Positions 52,482 through 64,000 of a stretch of DNA of 64,000 nt are shown here, piece by piece (position 1 is the stretch's first letter; each line of letters starts with the position of its first letter). A program made the position numbers and the translations under genes. Source of the DNA: Rotaria macrura (Eukaryota > Rotifera > Eurotatoria > Philodinida > Philodinidae); assembly GCA_900239685.1 (NCBI GenBank), contig OENT01000485.1:1-64000 (forward strand), given 5' to 3'. A model generated the notes under the pieces. The model did no database searches, was not told where the DNA came from, and saw nothing but the letters and a program-made list of their open reading frames with translations.

Positions 52482-55400
52482 AACTGTAACATAAAAAACG
52501 AGAGCTAAATGACGGTAGAAAGAAGAGGACAAGAAAAAAATTACACCATGTCATTCTTCTGTTGTTAACAACGGAGAAGAAAAGAAAAATTTTACCAGCC
52601 TAGCAACTTTTTATCGTTCTTTAACTTTGAAAAAAAAATGAGTATATCTATATATATAAATTAATACGAACCTGGTCATCTCAATAATTTGACCTATCTA
52701 ACATCGACAATTAACGCTGGATACGAAAGCTAATTTGAAGATAATATTTGACATGCACTAGTTAGCAATCTTATGTTTATTTTTTTAAATAGAAACTATA
52801 AGTGATAGTTCTATCTGATGCACATCTAATATTTATGTCAAATATAAAGAACTGATGAAATATTTTCTGATTACATCCAAGCATATTTTCCATGAACTGT
52901 TATTGATAACTTTCGGCAAACGTTTCATGAAATATATAGTTAAAATATAAAGAGTAATTTTCAATATGTTCATAGAATATTAATTCATGCTACACAAATG
53001 ATTTTAAGCATATATAACGCCCTCTTTTCGTTCTGTGACTTATCATTTTACTCTTATATGAGTAATTTATAGTAATAATACCATAAAAAAATAATCATCA
53101 CTGATATGATTAGTTGAAAAATTCATCCGCTATGCATATGGAAAAAAATCAAACGAACACAATATACAAATGTACATTAATTATCAGACATATTCATAGA
53201 CTATCGATCGTTAATAGTGCACAAGTAGCATTAAAGTGAATCTTAATCATTTACAACGCTCCTTTCATAGAAATCTCGATAAAATTCAAAGTTGTGTGTC
53301 ATATTAGTCTAATAATAATCCATATCCAGTAATTATTGATACAAAATTACATGAAAACTCATCTGTATTTGATTTGACATCGAGTAGAGAATGTAGAAGT
53401 AAAACTACTAATATCTTAAAATATAGCTTAGAAGAATTCATCAAATGAATTTGAAATAGTTTGTTAACAAATATATTCCACCAGTTCGTATCGATTCACA
53501 CTCAATTTGATAGATGAACAGTGAAGATTTTTAAATGAGCTCTTTTACTCTTTTCTTACGGATTAAGAAGATTCTTACACTAATTTTTTTTGTCTTTTGA
53601 AAAGGCCATAATACATGTCACATGAATGTGTAGTTTTGTTTTATTGCAAGAAGTAGTATAAAAACTAAAATTTCCCACGTTTGTTTAAATCTTTTTCGTA
53701 TGAATCGGTATCATCAGGAGTTTTTTTGTTTGAGAAAAACATTTGGATTTCAGAATTAATTTACAAGATTGAAAAAGTTGTCTTGTAGATTATATCTCAG
53801 ATTACATTTGATACTATTAATAAATCGACCTCTCATTAGATTTATTTATTTCCTTTTTCGATGATTTGGATTAATGTTGATTTCTTTAGACTAACAACAT
53901 TTATTAGAAACGATCAGCAAGAACAAATTTGTAACAGTAAATTACTGATTAAATATGAGTTAATTGAGCATGAATATTTTTGTTCATCAAAGTATGTTTG
54001 AATCACAGGCGTATTGCAATTGTCAGTTAGACCTCAAAGTTTCTAGTACATGTACTAGAGTATAAGAGCCGGGTAAATAGCACATTCAGTACTCGGACAT
54101 TTCTGTCTACATATGTTTATACTGTACCGGAACAGTTTTAGTGAAATTTGTTTAGAAAAATATTGATTATAAGTGTCAACTCTGTTCTACTCTATTGTAT
54201 GGGACGTTTCATTGACCACGCATCAAGAGAAAATCGGAACAAATGTTGTATTCTCTTCGGGAAGGACATGTGAGTTGAAGAAAGGTCCAAATATGTGCAT
54301 CTCATGGCACTGAAGGTCTTGGTGTACGTCTTTGGATGCTATTTTTTCAATCGAACTAAGATAGATATCTGTTTTGCTCCAGTGTTCATTGTTTTCAAAC
54401 TTGACTGATTTTTTTTTGCAGCTGAAGACTTCTAGTGTCGAATCGACTTTTTGAGATACTTCGACTTAACTTTCATTAAATATGCGTAATTGACAATAAA
54501 TCACTATTGAATGACTAACTGATCACAAATATGAGAGCACAGAAAAATCTTTTGTGCAGTTGGATTCTGCAATTCAAGATCCGCTTCGTCATGTTTTACT
54601 AAAAAGAAGAACTCTTTTCAATGAAAAGTATTGTTGTATCTTTTTTAACTGTCGAATCAAAAAAGTGTGTCTGGTACATATGGCCAACACAATAATATCA
54701 AGTCTAGTTTCAGAATACATATAAACTAGTCACATTATCATCAGCATTGAAAATAACTTGCTATTACTGTTTTAAATAAGTTGAAATCTATCTATTTCTG
54801 CTATTCACACTATTGATTAATACAATCGAAGTATTTCATCGATGCACTGCATGGATTTGTTAGGTATAGCTTCTGTTAGAAAATTGTAAAGTCACACTTT
54901 TTTAAAATTTCAATACTTTTGGTGTCCATGAATGACAAATGATATGAACTACTCTATTGTGTAATGCAAAAGAATTGTTCTTAATTTTCGATCACTTCCA
55001 ATTCTCGGCAAAAATTGACTCGTTTCACATAGAAATCTGAACGATAAATGGATCATCTATAAACGATAAAAGTACGATTTAGAGCAAAATTTTTAAAATA
55101 AAATCTTTATTTGTCACGGAAGAGTACCCGAACTTGATCATTAGCTTGTTTAATTTTATAACGTCACACGAAGGATGTCGTTCAAAAACATTAAAATTCT
55201 AGCTCTCCAAATCTTAGCAAGAACGTCATAGACAAAACGATGGCAGTTGATATCATATTTTAAGACTATCAGTTCAAGCATCTTGTCATCTAAATCTCAA
55301 ACTACTTAGATAAACTCTAAGAGAAATCATAAGTAGAACCGATTCTATCGTAAAAAAACAACCGAGATTCCCTAGAAAATCGCTCACATTCATTTTTTCT

Positions 55401-56400
55401 GAATAGCTTTCTCTATATTTGAGATTCTCTATTTGCTCTACAGATCGATTATAATCACAGAAATGAGAAAAACAATTAGAAATATATATACTACGCGTAA
55501 ATATACTATGTACAAAAGCATCGTTATATTATGGAATAGTGTTTATTTTAACTTTAAAATATACTCTTGTAAAAAAATATATAAAGTAAAAGAAAAACAG
55601 TCGACGTTTTTAGTTTTTTCTATTTCATGTTTTTCCAGCTATGAATTTTCTCTCATTCGATTAATTCAGATTGTAATCATCGAAAATATTTACTAATTAT
55701 TAGAAACAAGAGTGTAACAGGATTCGCACATAATTTCTAGTTGATATGATTGTACAAATTAAACGAACTATTCGGACTGTTACTCTTTCGGTTTCAAATA
55801 TTTTTATGTAAATGAATGATTTTGAGTTTAGCTATGGTTTTTCTCTGTTGATCACGACTTTTTTGTTTCTTTCGTTTTTCCTATTACGAAAAACGAATTA
55901 CCGATAGTTTTTGTCCAGTAAGTATGAATGAATCAACGAAAAACAACATAATGACACTTTGCACGCTTGACTGCCTTCCATAACATGTATGAATATGCAT
56001 GTTGAGTAAACAAAGACGTCATTGATTTTCTCTATTCATTTCTTTACGTTTACTTTACCTTTCTTTGTAATATCTAACTATTTCAATGTATACCTGCCAT
56101 ATCAAATTTAATGACTACTAGTATTTCAAATATTTATTCTCACTAATAAACATACTTTCATTTTCGAATGACTCTTTCTCTATTCGCATGTGACTGAATC
56201 CTTCTTCTTTTTTTTTCTCTACACATTGTCATCGAAAGAATATTCGAAATTAGTTACTTTGTCTTTTGCCGTCAAACACTATGCTGCCTTTATTTTCATA
56301 TCTACAATCATGTGAATAAACACCTTGTATACATTAATATGAAATAATATGAATTACTCGTCTTTTTTTCTTCTTTGAGATAAAATTTTCGTAGAAGTTT
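52482..56400. other. Intergenic, no recognisable feature
   Basis: Upstream of the STAND gene. AT-rich with short random frames on both strands. I found no repeat with recognisable ends, no RNA gene and no coherent exon series. The STAND promoter should lie near 52.5-53 kb. Confidence 0.4.
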
Positions 56401-56412
56401 ACCATTGATAGG

Positions 56413-56753
56413 ATGGGTGTTGCAGCAATTCGAGGAATGCGTGTCAGTGACATGCCACCACCAGAAGTGTAAGTCATTTTCTTTTTGTTTCTTGAATATG
56501 AAAAACATGTTAAGACTTTTCTTTCTTTGTGAATGTAGTTATAAATATAATAGTAACTCTGATTTTATTCCACATTCAAGTAACGATTGTTGCTATATAA
56601 TTATTAGCATCGAAATTCAATTGAATGCATTTCTTTTTAGGTTTATTAACAACTACTGATGCACCATGGAATGTAACGCAATGGATTGATCCAATTGATC
56701 CTCGTCCTAAAGTTGTTTCTGCTCCTGTTTTAATAGTTGTTCGAAAACGATAA
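56413..56753 (+). CDS. Possible two-exon gene or 3' gene remnant, unidentified
   Basis: A strong donor (AAGT|GTAAGT, exon end 56,468) and a strong acceptor (TGCATTTCTTTTTAG|G, exon start 56,641) bracket a 172-bp intron on the plus strand. The downstream exon has a protein-like frame, LLTTTDAPWNVTQWIDPIDP and onward to TAA at 56,751-56,753, ending in a basic tail. The upstream frame that starts with an ATG (MGVAAIRGMRVSDMPPPE) does not keep phase with it. The frame that keeps phase has no ATG. It may be the last exons of a longer gene, a decayed gene, or a false positive. I recognise no family. Confidence 0.25.
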
Positions 56754-59700
56754 ATGAACATTAACTTCAACGACAAAATCTTAAAATAAAACGATTGTTT
56801 TATTTAAATTTTTGTTTTTCTATTCTAGAAAACATGTAAATATAAGTATGTCATACGATTTTTTATTGTTCCGATTGTATTACCAGACTAATGATTTTGA
56901 TATTGAATCATTATCTGAGCATTCTGTAAACTCAGCTAAAATTAAAAATAACATTTCATAAAACTGAATTCTTATAAACTTGTAATTGATATTGAAAGGA
57001 TATAATGACGTGAGATTGTTGTTGATTGTGAATACATGCTGGTATGCATTCGATGTTTTCTATTCTGAATTTTAATATATACAGAAATGAAGATAGTTAC
57101 GTCATGAGTTACGAGTGACTGTTATTCGTCGATAATAACAACATAAATATGTCGAGTACGATAAAGTTATTCTCAACATATTGAATCAAATGACGAAACA
57201 AATACACTCAACAAAACTACTAATGAAGTTCCATAGAATCGAAGCTTAATGTTAGAATGAATAAAAACACATATTACCGTCTATCGTAGAGAAGAGTATG
57301 TTGAATAGAGAGTTCATGCAAGCGAATTCAAACTATGGTACACTAGCATGAAGTAAAATAATTTCTATCACAAATATTCATATCTTCTTGCGTAAGCATA
57401 TGCTTATTATGAGTAAAGCTAGTGGATGTAGACGAATACTAAAAGAAATACAAAGAATATTACTAAAGAATTTATGAGAAATATATGCATCAAAAGTTCG
57501 TTGGAGTGACATAAACGGACAGTGTCATGCTCAATCATATAGCAAAGTCTTTCGATATTTAAACATTCTCAATCCAACTTTATCGCTTCTAGTATCAAAA
57601 TGACTCTAAAATATACGAATACAACAAAATTGAGTATAAGTTTTTAACATGTGCTGAAATATTAACGAACATTTTACTAATGAAACAAAAGCCACTGGCG
57701 AAAAATGCATTCTATGTGTTAAAACGATTATGTCCAAATAATAATTGGAACAAGCCCAAAACAGGATAAAATAGAACTTTTCAAATGAACCATAGCACAT
57801 CAAGCAAGAGAAAAAAAATGAAATCTACGCTTGACATGAAAAAGACACAGTATGACTTTTGGAATTCTATCATGTTCGATGATCGAAATGAGTGCTCATT
57901 AATAAGTCTGTTTCTCGATCAGAATTACTTCACTGTATCAGAAACTTAAATGTCTTTATTGTTACGAAGAACTGATTTCGATCGAATAGGGAAAAAACTA
58001 ATCGAATAATTATACGTATTCTAGGTTTATGTTTTCGCAAAAAACAGTAAATAAGGTTTTGCGAAGTGTATAAAGATTGTTTTTCTTTAACAAATGTGTC
58101 GATTATTTCCAGTTTTGTTGTGAAAAAGTAATTTATATCGATTTTCAAACAATTTATTTTTCAGTCAATTAATAATGAAAACTTCTTTTGTTGTTTTTTC
58201 GAACGCATGATTGTGTATTCAAACTACTCAATCTATAGTCAAATGTTGAGATCACTCGCTATTATCAACAATGAAGGCTAACGTGATTTCTTTAACATCA
58301 TTCAGTTGTTTAAGAATGATACACATATGACTGAATCTAATTGTGCATGTAAAACAATAATGGCGATACATCCCACCACACTATATGAGAGGGTTGCATG
58401 AGAGTATGGGTAGGTGTAGCTGTAAGTACGAGTAGCGTACTGGTGTCGTTTTCCTCTCTCCAACAGCCAGACTCTACTCACATTGTACAAAGAAACCAAA
58501 CCAACAAAGTTAAATGCTCGCCGCCAAAACTCTCCTTTGTTCCAAAAAGAATCACTGCTATATATTTGAATGCAGTGCATTCAATGCACTTGGGTAACCA
58601 TAAGAAAAAAGAAGGAAAATAGACCAACGTTAATAAGCGAATGGAAAATGTATCGAATACACAAACAGACTTGAACTATATCAAAGGGAGCAGAACGAGA
58701 TGGAGTATAAATAATATTTCGAATAAAGGAAACGAAAGAACAGAATGCGTCACATACATATGACAATAACTAGAAGAGCGTAACGAAGAGATTTTAATGA
58801 AGGGTGTGAATGTAACACATATACTCTTCATCCAGATTTTGCACTGTTCCCTGATGTGAAACAGATTAAAATATGATCCACGTAGCTAGTGATTATGGGA
58901 TTCCTGTTGATGATGGATTTGGATATGTATGAAGAGGAGTCTCTCCTATTTTGTTTCGCGCTCAGCTCCACACTTGCACGCGCTTATCTTATACTTTGTT
59001 TTTTGAAAATTTATTCAATCCCATGTCACAAAGATGAAATCTATCACCATTTTTATTTCATGTACAGTCATATTTACATAGCTATATGTTTTTCATTCTT
59101 AACAATTGAAAGTGGTTCAGGAAATCGTGCGAGCCTTCATTGACGCCAAAAGAAGCAATTAGGTAGAGCATTTGACTAAACGATAGAATAGCTTGACATA
59201 CAGATTTGTGTTCGGAAAAAACACAATTAATAAACTTTTCCTCATTGATTATTTAGAGAAGCATGAAATCAACCGTAAAATTCTCTTCTATCAAGTGTAC
59301 AATCAAATGTTGCTCAGAACTTGAAAAATATTTCGTTTCCAATCAAATCTTTGAATGAAGCTGCGAGAAGCAATCTATTAGAAAAAAAATTATCTTTCGA
59401 TTTTTTTTAATTGAAGAGTAATAAACTTTATAATAACACATCGGAATAGAAAGTAATTTCATGCTGTGTTTTCATATCGCTCGTAGTTATAAAAAACCTT
59501 ACATAAGCGCCATCTATGCAAAAACAATTAATATAATATATGAATCAAGATAATTAAATTTTAGTTAAAAATAAAACATTCTGAAATTATATTTCAGCTG
59601 CAATTTATTTTATGAATCAAAGAAATTTGAGAATGAGGGCAAACAATAGATCATCGACAGAAGATAAATCCATTGTTTGGGTGCTGTATATATTGAACGT

Positions 59701-61601
59701 GTAAGATACAAATTTTAACCATTTTCAGGGTTTCTTTCGTCTTGAACTTTCTCCCTTATTCGTGCATTCTAATGATCAAGATACAGGCTTTCGTAGCATG
59801 TACAATTAGACGAGTATCGTACTTGGTAAGTAAAATATCTTATTGTTTTCTTCACTTGAATAATTGGATATGATGACTTTCAACCCTCTTTACTGAAAGA
59901 TTAATGTTGACCACTTAGATCTGATCCATTTCAAAGTTTTCTATATTTTTTTAAGTGTTGCCTATTGATCGAATTGTGCTAACTAATTTTTTCTTTATTT
60001 AGGTCAATTGAAAATTCAAATGAACCAATCGACAATCTCGCTTCGATATTGTTTCATAATATCGTGATTGAAAAAATCATATTTTAAAACTGACCATGTT
60101 GGTTCTAAGTGAACTTATCTGAATAGTAATGAAATTCGAATCGTTAGAATATGATGAGTATCAATTGATCGTGTTTCACCTGATGCAGCTGATTATATTT
60201 CTATCAATGCTGATTCTTTCGATTTCGAAAAAAGAAATTTGATACCAATTTTAGCTTCTAGTACTCATTCTGAATTAGTTACGAATTTTTAAAAAGATGA
60301 TTTAAATCTGTCCCAGATTTATGTTCTGTTTCGATGATGAACTTAGATATCGCATGTATTACTTGAACAAAATCATGAGAAGAAACCAACGACTGAGAAC
60401 AGATCATAATACGATTTGGGACAGATGTGCTAGAAACCATTGATGTAAAGCGTGTCGAATGATATTATTCTTGCTACAAGTAATAGAACGACTCATGTTT
60501 ACAATAGTGATGTTTGACTTCTATATGATTAGAGTCAGGATTCTGAACTAATTAATATTCTCTGCATCAACTAATCTGTTCTTATTGATAAAAAAAAGAA
60601 GATTATCATCTTGTTCACTTCTAGCTTTTAGAATAATTTTGTTATGCTATCCAAGTCTATCAAGAAAGCCTACATACAGTCAAGCAAATTGGCTGCTCTT
60701 TGAATGAATAGGTTCTTGTTTGGCATGCTTGTTTAGCTCGAAAGTCAAGTAGATCTATGAATAAAGATATGAGATGGATTGCAATGAAATGAACATCTGT
60801 ATGTAGAAAGAAATCTTCTTTGAAGCATAATGTACGACTTGAAAACTGGAATAGACAACATACGGTTGTTATTTTGAACATTTGCTATGTGTAATGGTTC
60901 ACCCAAAAGCAGTAAACTGAAACAACGATTATGTGGTGAAAATATGTTTCTACTGATTTCTTAGTTAGTCCTTATAAAATCATCAAGTAAACCACATACT
61001 CATGCAAGATATGTTAGTGTATTTAGTCGAGCCGCTCGACACTAGTAAAGAATTACTAAGACGGAATAGATGTCACCCATGAATACAGGAGCTCGGAAAG
61101 TTCTACGGGCACAATTTCTATTGCTTTAATCAAACTACACGGCTATATACATGATTCAAAATTGAAGGCGACTAGATAATATATTGCTAATGAAATGCTT
61201 CATATAACTTCAAACTATTTGTTAATAACTTCTTGTAAAATTAATTTCTGAAATATAGCAAGTCTCAACGGCTTTTTTAAATATTTTTTTGGTAAATTTT
61301 TGTTATTGCTCTTTTTTTGTCACAGAAGAATACTACGGAAGATGGTTTAATCTTGAAATAGTACGAACCTATCTTTGTTCACTAATTTCTCTTGTAAACT
61401 AAAATGCATTTTATTCAATGTGAAGGAGCAACGGAATAAATAAATATGAAATCTAAACACTCATATTTCTCGTCAAATCTGATTCATTGCATCTACTTAC
61501 GCAATTACGATGACATGAAAAAATGATGCTTTGTTTCCTGTAACTCCCTTTGACATATTGATTTGGTTTGAAAGAGTCACATCTTATTTTGAATATATTT
61601 A
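56754..61601. other. Intergenic, possibly with decayed gene scraps
   Basis: No intact gene. At about 59,729-60,290 there are protein-like scraps on the plus strand, such as GFFRLELSPLFVHSNDQDTG after a CAG acceptor-like site, SIENSNEPIDNLASILFHNI, and VSPDAADYISINADSFDF. They do not join into one frame and match nothing I know. A GC-richer patch at 58,390-58,530 resembles the G/T-rich patches further left but has no defined ends. Confidence 0.3.
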
Positions 61602-62400
61602 ATGGCTGAAATGAATTCTATTGTTACCAATAGTTCGTTGCCTACAGCAACAACTCGCTTTGTATGTATAAGTGACAATCATAATAATTATGATTTCACT
61701 CTGCCCGATGGTGATATATTACTTCATTCAGGTGATTTTACTTGTAATGGAACACACCAAGAAATTGAAACGTTCTTAAATTGGTTGAAAACTTTAAGTC
61801 AATTTCGTTTGAAAATAGTTATTGTTGGTAATCATGAATCGAAAAGATTTTATACGAAGAAAAGATATAAGAAGCACCCGTTGCCCATAGAACAATTGAA
61901 AACTGATAAATCACTTGTTACAAACTATGGTATTATCTATCTTCAAGATCAAGCATTTCAAGATTCAATAACGGGCTGGAAATTCTATGGAAGGTATTGA
62001 AAAGAAGTCTACGATCGAAAAATATTGTTCAAATATTTCTTTTTCTTTTATGACAATTAGTGGTTGGTTATCTGAACATTGTAAAGATCCAAATGAAATT
62101 CGTCGTCAGTGGTCTAAAATACCAACTGATACAGATGTCCTCTTAACACATGGTCCACCATTTTCGATTTTGGACAAATCAATGCATACACCTCACCTTG
62201 GTTGTAAAGAATTATTGAACATAGTATCCACGATTGTCAAACCAAAAATGCACGTCTTTGGCCACGTACATGGAGGATATGGACAAATGACAAATGATCT
62301 TGATTTCGGAAGAACATTGTTTATCAATGCTTCTCTGTGCGATAGTTATTTTCGAACTGCTCATAATCCGATTGTAGTTGATCTAAATAAAGATCAATGA
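61602..62400 (+). CDS. MPPED: MPPED-type metallophosphoesterase
   Basis: Two exons (61602-61993 and 62061-62400) join AG|T across a 67-bp intron, giving 243 residues. The calcineurin-like metal and catalytic motifs are all present: DNH (Asp25, His27), GD (Asp45), GNHE (Asn77, His78), THGPP (His161) and FGHVHGGYG (His199, His201). Family context (RFVCISDNH, DGDILLHSGDFT, YGQMTND, FINAS, NPIVVDL) is that of the MPPED1/MPPED2 (239AB/239FB) group. These are metal-dependent phosphodiesterases acting on cyclic nucleotides in vitro. Vertebrate MPPED1/2 carry Gly where His199 is found here, which as I recall lowers their activity, so this enzyme looks like the active form. The segment after FYG is shorter than in vertebrates (the PW loop is missing). 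Unspliced, the first frame would end just past the junction, which supports the intron. Confidence 0.93.
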
Positions 62401-64000
62401 AATGTAAGGAAAGATTTATTTTGAATTCAATAGGAAGTGTATGAGAATAAAAATTCCTTACTTATTTTCAGTTGTTAATGCAGCATGATCTTTGAAAATA
62501 GTTTCTCTTTATTTTTGATAATAAATGGAGAAATAAAAATTTTATTTTGTTTTCTAAATTATGATTTACTTCCAAAGGTTCAACTATAACAGGAATACCT
62601 GCAATAGGTACACGTGCATTTTGGTGACTATTCACTATGACTAAATGCATTTGCAATGTTTATTCAAACCGTTAACATTTCCTCATGTCTTGCAGACATC
62701 AAACACATAATATTGCTAATATCACTCACTCTCCTGTCGAGGTTCTAACGAGCTAAGATCCAAGCCAAATAAGCACACTGAATACCGGTGCTCACTATTC
62801 GATACAACGAAACTATGCTATGATAAGATGATCAAAAATTGCTTTGAAAATTTGTATAGATCAGATAGATCGTTTGTCTGATGGTGTGAGTGTTTTCTCT
62901 AACTAATGATTAGGTAATCAATGTTTATCATAAAATGATAGATGTGTTATGGAAATCAAAGGCCTCTATGTTACAGTTTCAAGTTATTACTGCATTATCG
63001 ACACTAAAAGTAACGAGCAGAAGAAGATTTTCTGAGCTTTCTCCTACTATATAGTTCACACACTATTTAAAACAACCACTTTTCAGTTTTCGTTGAACAA
63101 TTCAAAAGCATAGTTAAGAAGACTCCTTACTTATCAAAAGAGTGTTTTTCTTTTAACAAAAATGACCTTTTTTTTATACTACGTAAATTCTTGCTTTACT
63201 TATTCTTAAGCTCTCCATCCCAAAAAAACTCAATAACATTTATATTATATGAAATTTTTGAAATATACTTTGATACCAGTGAAGATTCCTCACTGAAGAT
63301 GCTGTAGTATAATTTTCAGATGAATGCCATGAAATATGACACATATCAAAGAAGACTAAACAATAATTCATGTTGCATTCAGAATTTTTTTCATACAGAC
63401 TCATTTGATCTATTTCGTTTGAAGGAACACGTTACAATGCCGCACATGATCGAGCTCTTTTTGCTTCGAAAAACACTGCTATTATTGTATAGAGGCCTGT
63501 ATGTTTGATATAAAAATGATTATATTATGAACAAAAATGCCATCCTGCCTTACATATTTGTATGTCATTTTGACCAAGAAAAAATGCATAATACATATAA
63601 TGAGTTCACATTTAGAAACTTGAACTGCGCAGTCCTGAATGGAGAAAGAACAAAAAATATTTTCAAATTTTTCTAGCGCACCTGCGTTTTTTCAATTAGA
63701 ACGTGACTCAAAATCGTCCAACGCTCCGGTTAAAACAATGTATCAAAAATATCTGTCATTTTAGATAAAACAGACTTCGAACTATCTTTCCAAACGATTA
63801 TTCCATTTTTAATATTTTTGATTAAAATTGACCTTTTTGAGTGTAGAAGGATTAGTGGCTTCATTTACTGAGCTTTTAATACCAGCTATATGATAAGTGA
63901 TAATACTTGACAAATGATGCTTGACATGTATAATGTTGAATATAAAATCAATTATAAAATTTATTTGCAGTGAGGCATGTATATTGAATACTGTTATTTA
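62401..64000. other. Intergenic, with one protein-like minus-strand frame
   Basis: A minus-strand frame at 62,656-62,468 starts MQMHLVIVNSHQNARVPIAG and has protein-like codon use for about 30 residues (to about 62,560) before becoming random. It could be the edge of a decayed gene. I recognise no family and no splice partner. The rest of the stretch shows nothing I can support. Confidence 0.3.

Noticed and set aside
55433-55696. 87-codon plus-strand frame
   Set aside because: Composition is Ile/Lys/Tyr-rich as expected of random AT-rich DNA; no start context or homology.
58302-58622. Overlapping 74- and 92-codon frames on opposite strands
   Set aside because: Neither has recognisable domains or splice signals; the local GC-richer composition simply has fewer stops.
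61978-62060. Apparent interruption of the MPPED gene into two frames
   Set aside because: Explained by a 67-bp intron with GT/AG ends; the joined protein keeps all motifs.
1-64000. CRISPR arrays, bacterial operons, rRNA or tRNA genes
   Set aside because: No regularly spaced direct repeats, no ribosome-binding sites before clustered ORFs, and no tRNA B-box/cloverleaf or rRNA sequence was seen; the gene structure is eukaryotic.

Overview
The window is AT-rich animal nuclear DNA. Seven intron-containing protein genes can be read, and each has animal homologues. Most introns are 50-70 bp with GT(A/G)AG-type donors and TTTAG/CTAG acceptors. Together with a MULE/FLYWCH-type transposase relic, a Penelope-like relic, hAT MITEs and scattered TGTGGG words, this fits a bdelloid rotifer (Rotaria/Adineta type) best. 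That assignment is inference; the sequence itself only shows a compact-intron animal.

Layout. 1-19.4 kb: no intact gene. It holds a diverged ~1-kb-period tandem repeat (5.8-8.2 kb), a reverse-transcriptase scrap (8.6 kb), a broken MULE-like transposase (9.1-9.7 kb), an AGGAC-iterated patch (9.8-10.0 kb), a Penelope-like fossil (12.4-13.7 kb), a 1.66-kb hAT element with an exact 8-bp target duplication (13,958-15,615, containing a 310-bp assembly gap), a GGATCCGAT-word element (17.55-17.90 kb) and TGTGGG-rich patches. 19.4-26.2 kb: two minus-strand genes, a TJAP1/BEGAIN-like coiled-coil protein (with a hAT MITE in its intron) and an FBXO33-like F-box protein. 30.1-32.3 kb: a plus-strand class I fructose-bisphosphate aldolase whose Schiff-base lysine is glutamate. 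35.8-39.3 kb: a minus-strand M13 (neprilysin-type) membrane protein that has lost its zinc motif. 39.8-52.5 kb: a 14-exon minus-strand DUF4062-NACHT STAND NTPase with a cysteine-rich C-terminus. Its 5.7-kb intron contains a complete intermediate-filament gene on the opposite strand and an inverted-repeat element. 52.5-61.6 kb: mostly intergenic. 61.6-62.4 kb: an MPPED-type metallophosphoesterase.

The genes do not form a pathway. Two neighbouring metabolic or proteolytic enzymes (aldolase and M13) keep intact reading frames and splice sites but have lost key catalytic residues. This fits a genome with many duplicated gene copies in which some become pseudoenzymes. All exon joins were checked by reading phase across each junction and by alignment from memory to family sequences; no search was run.
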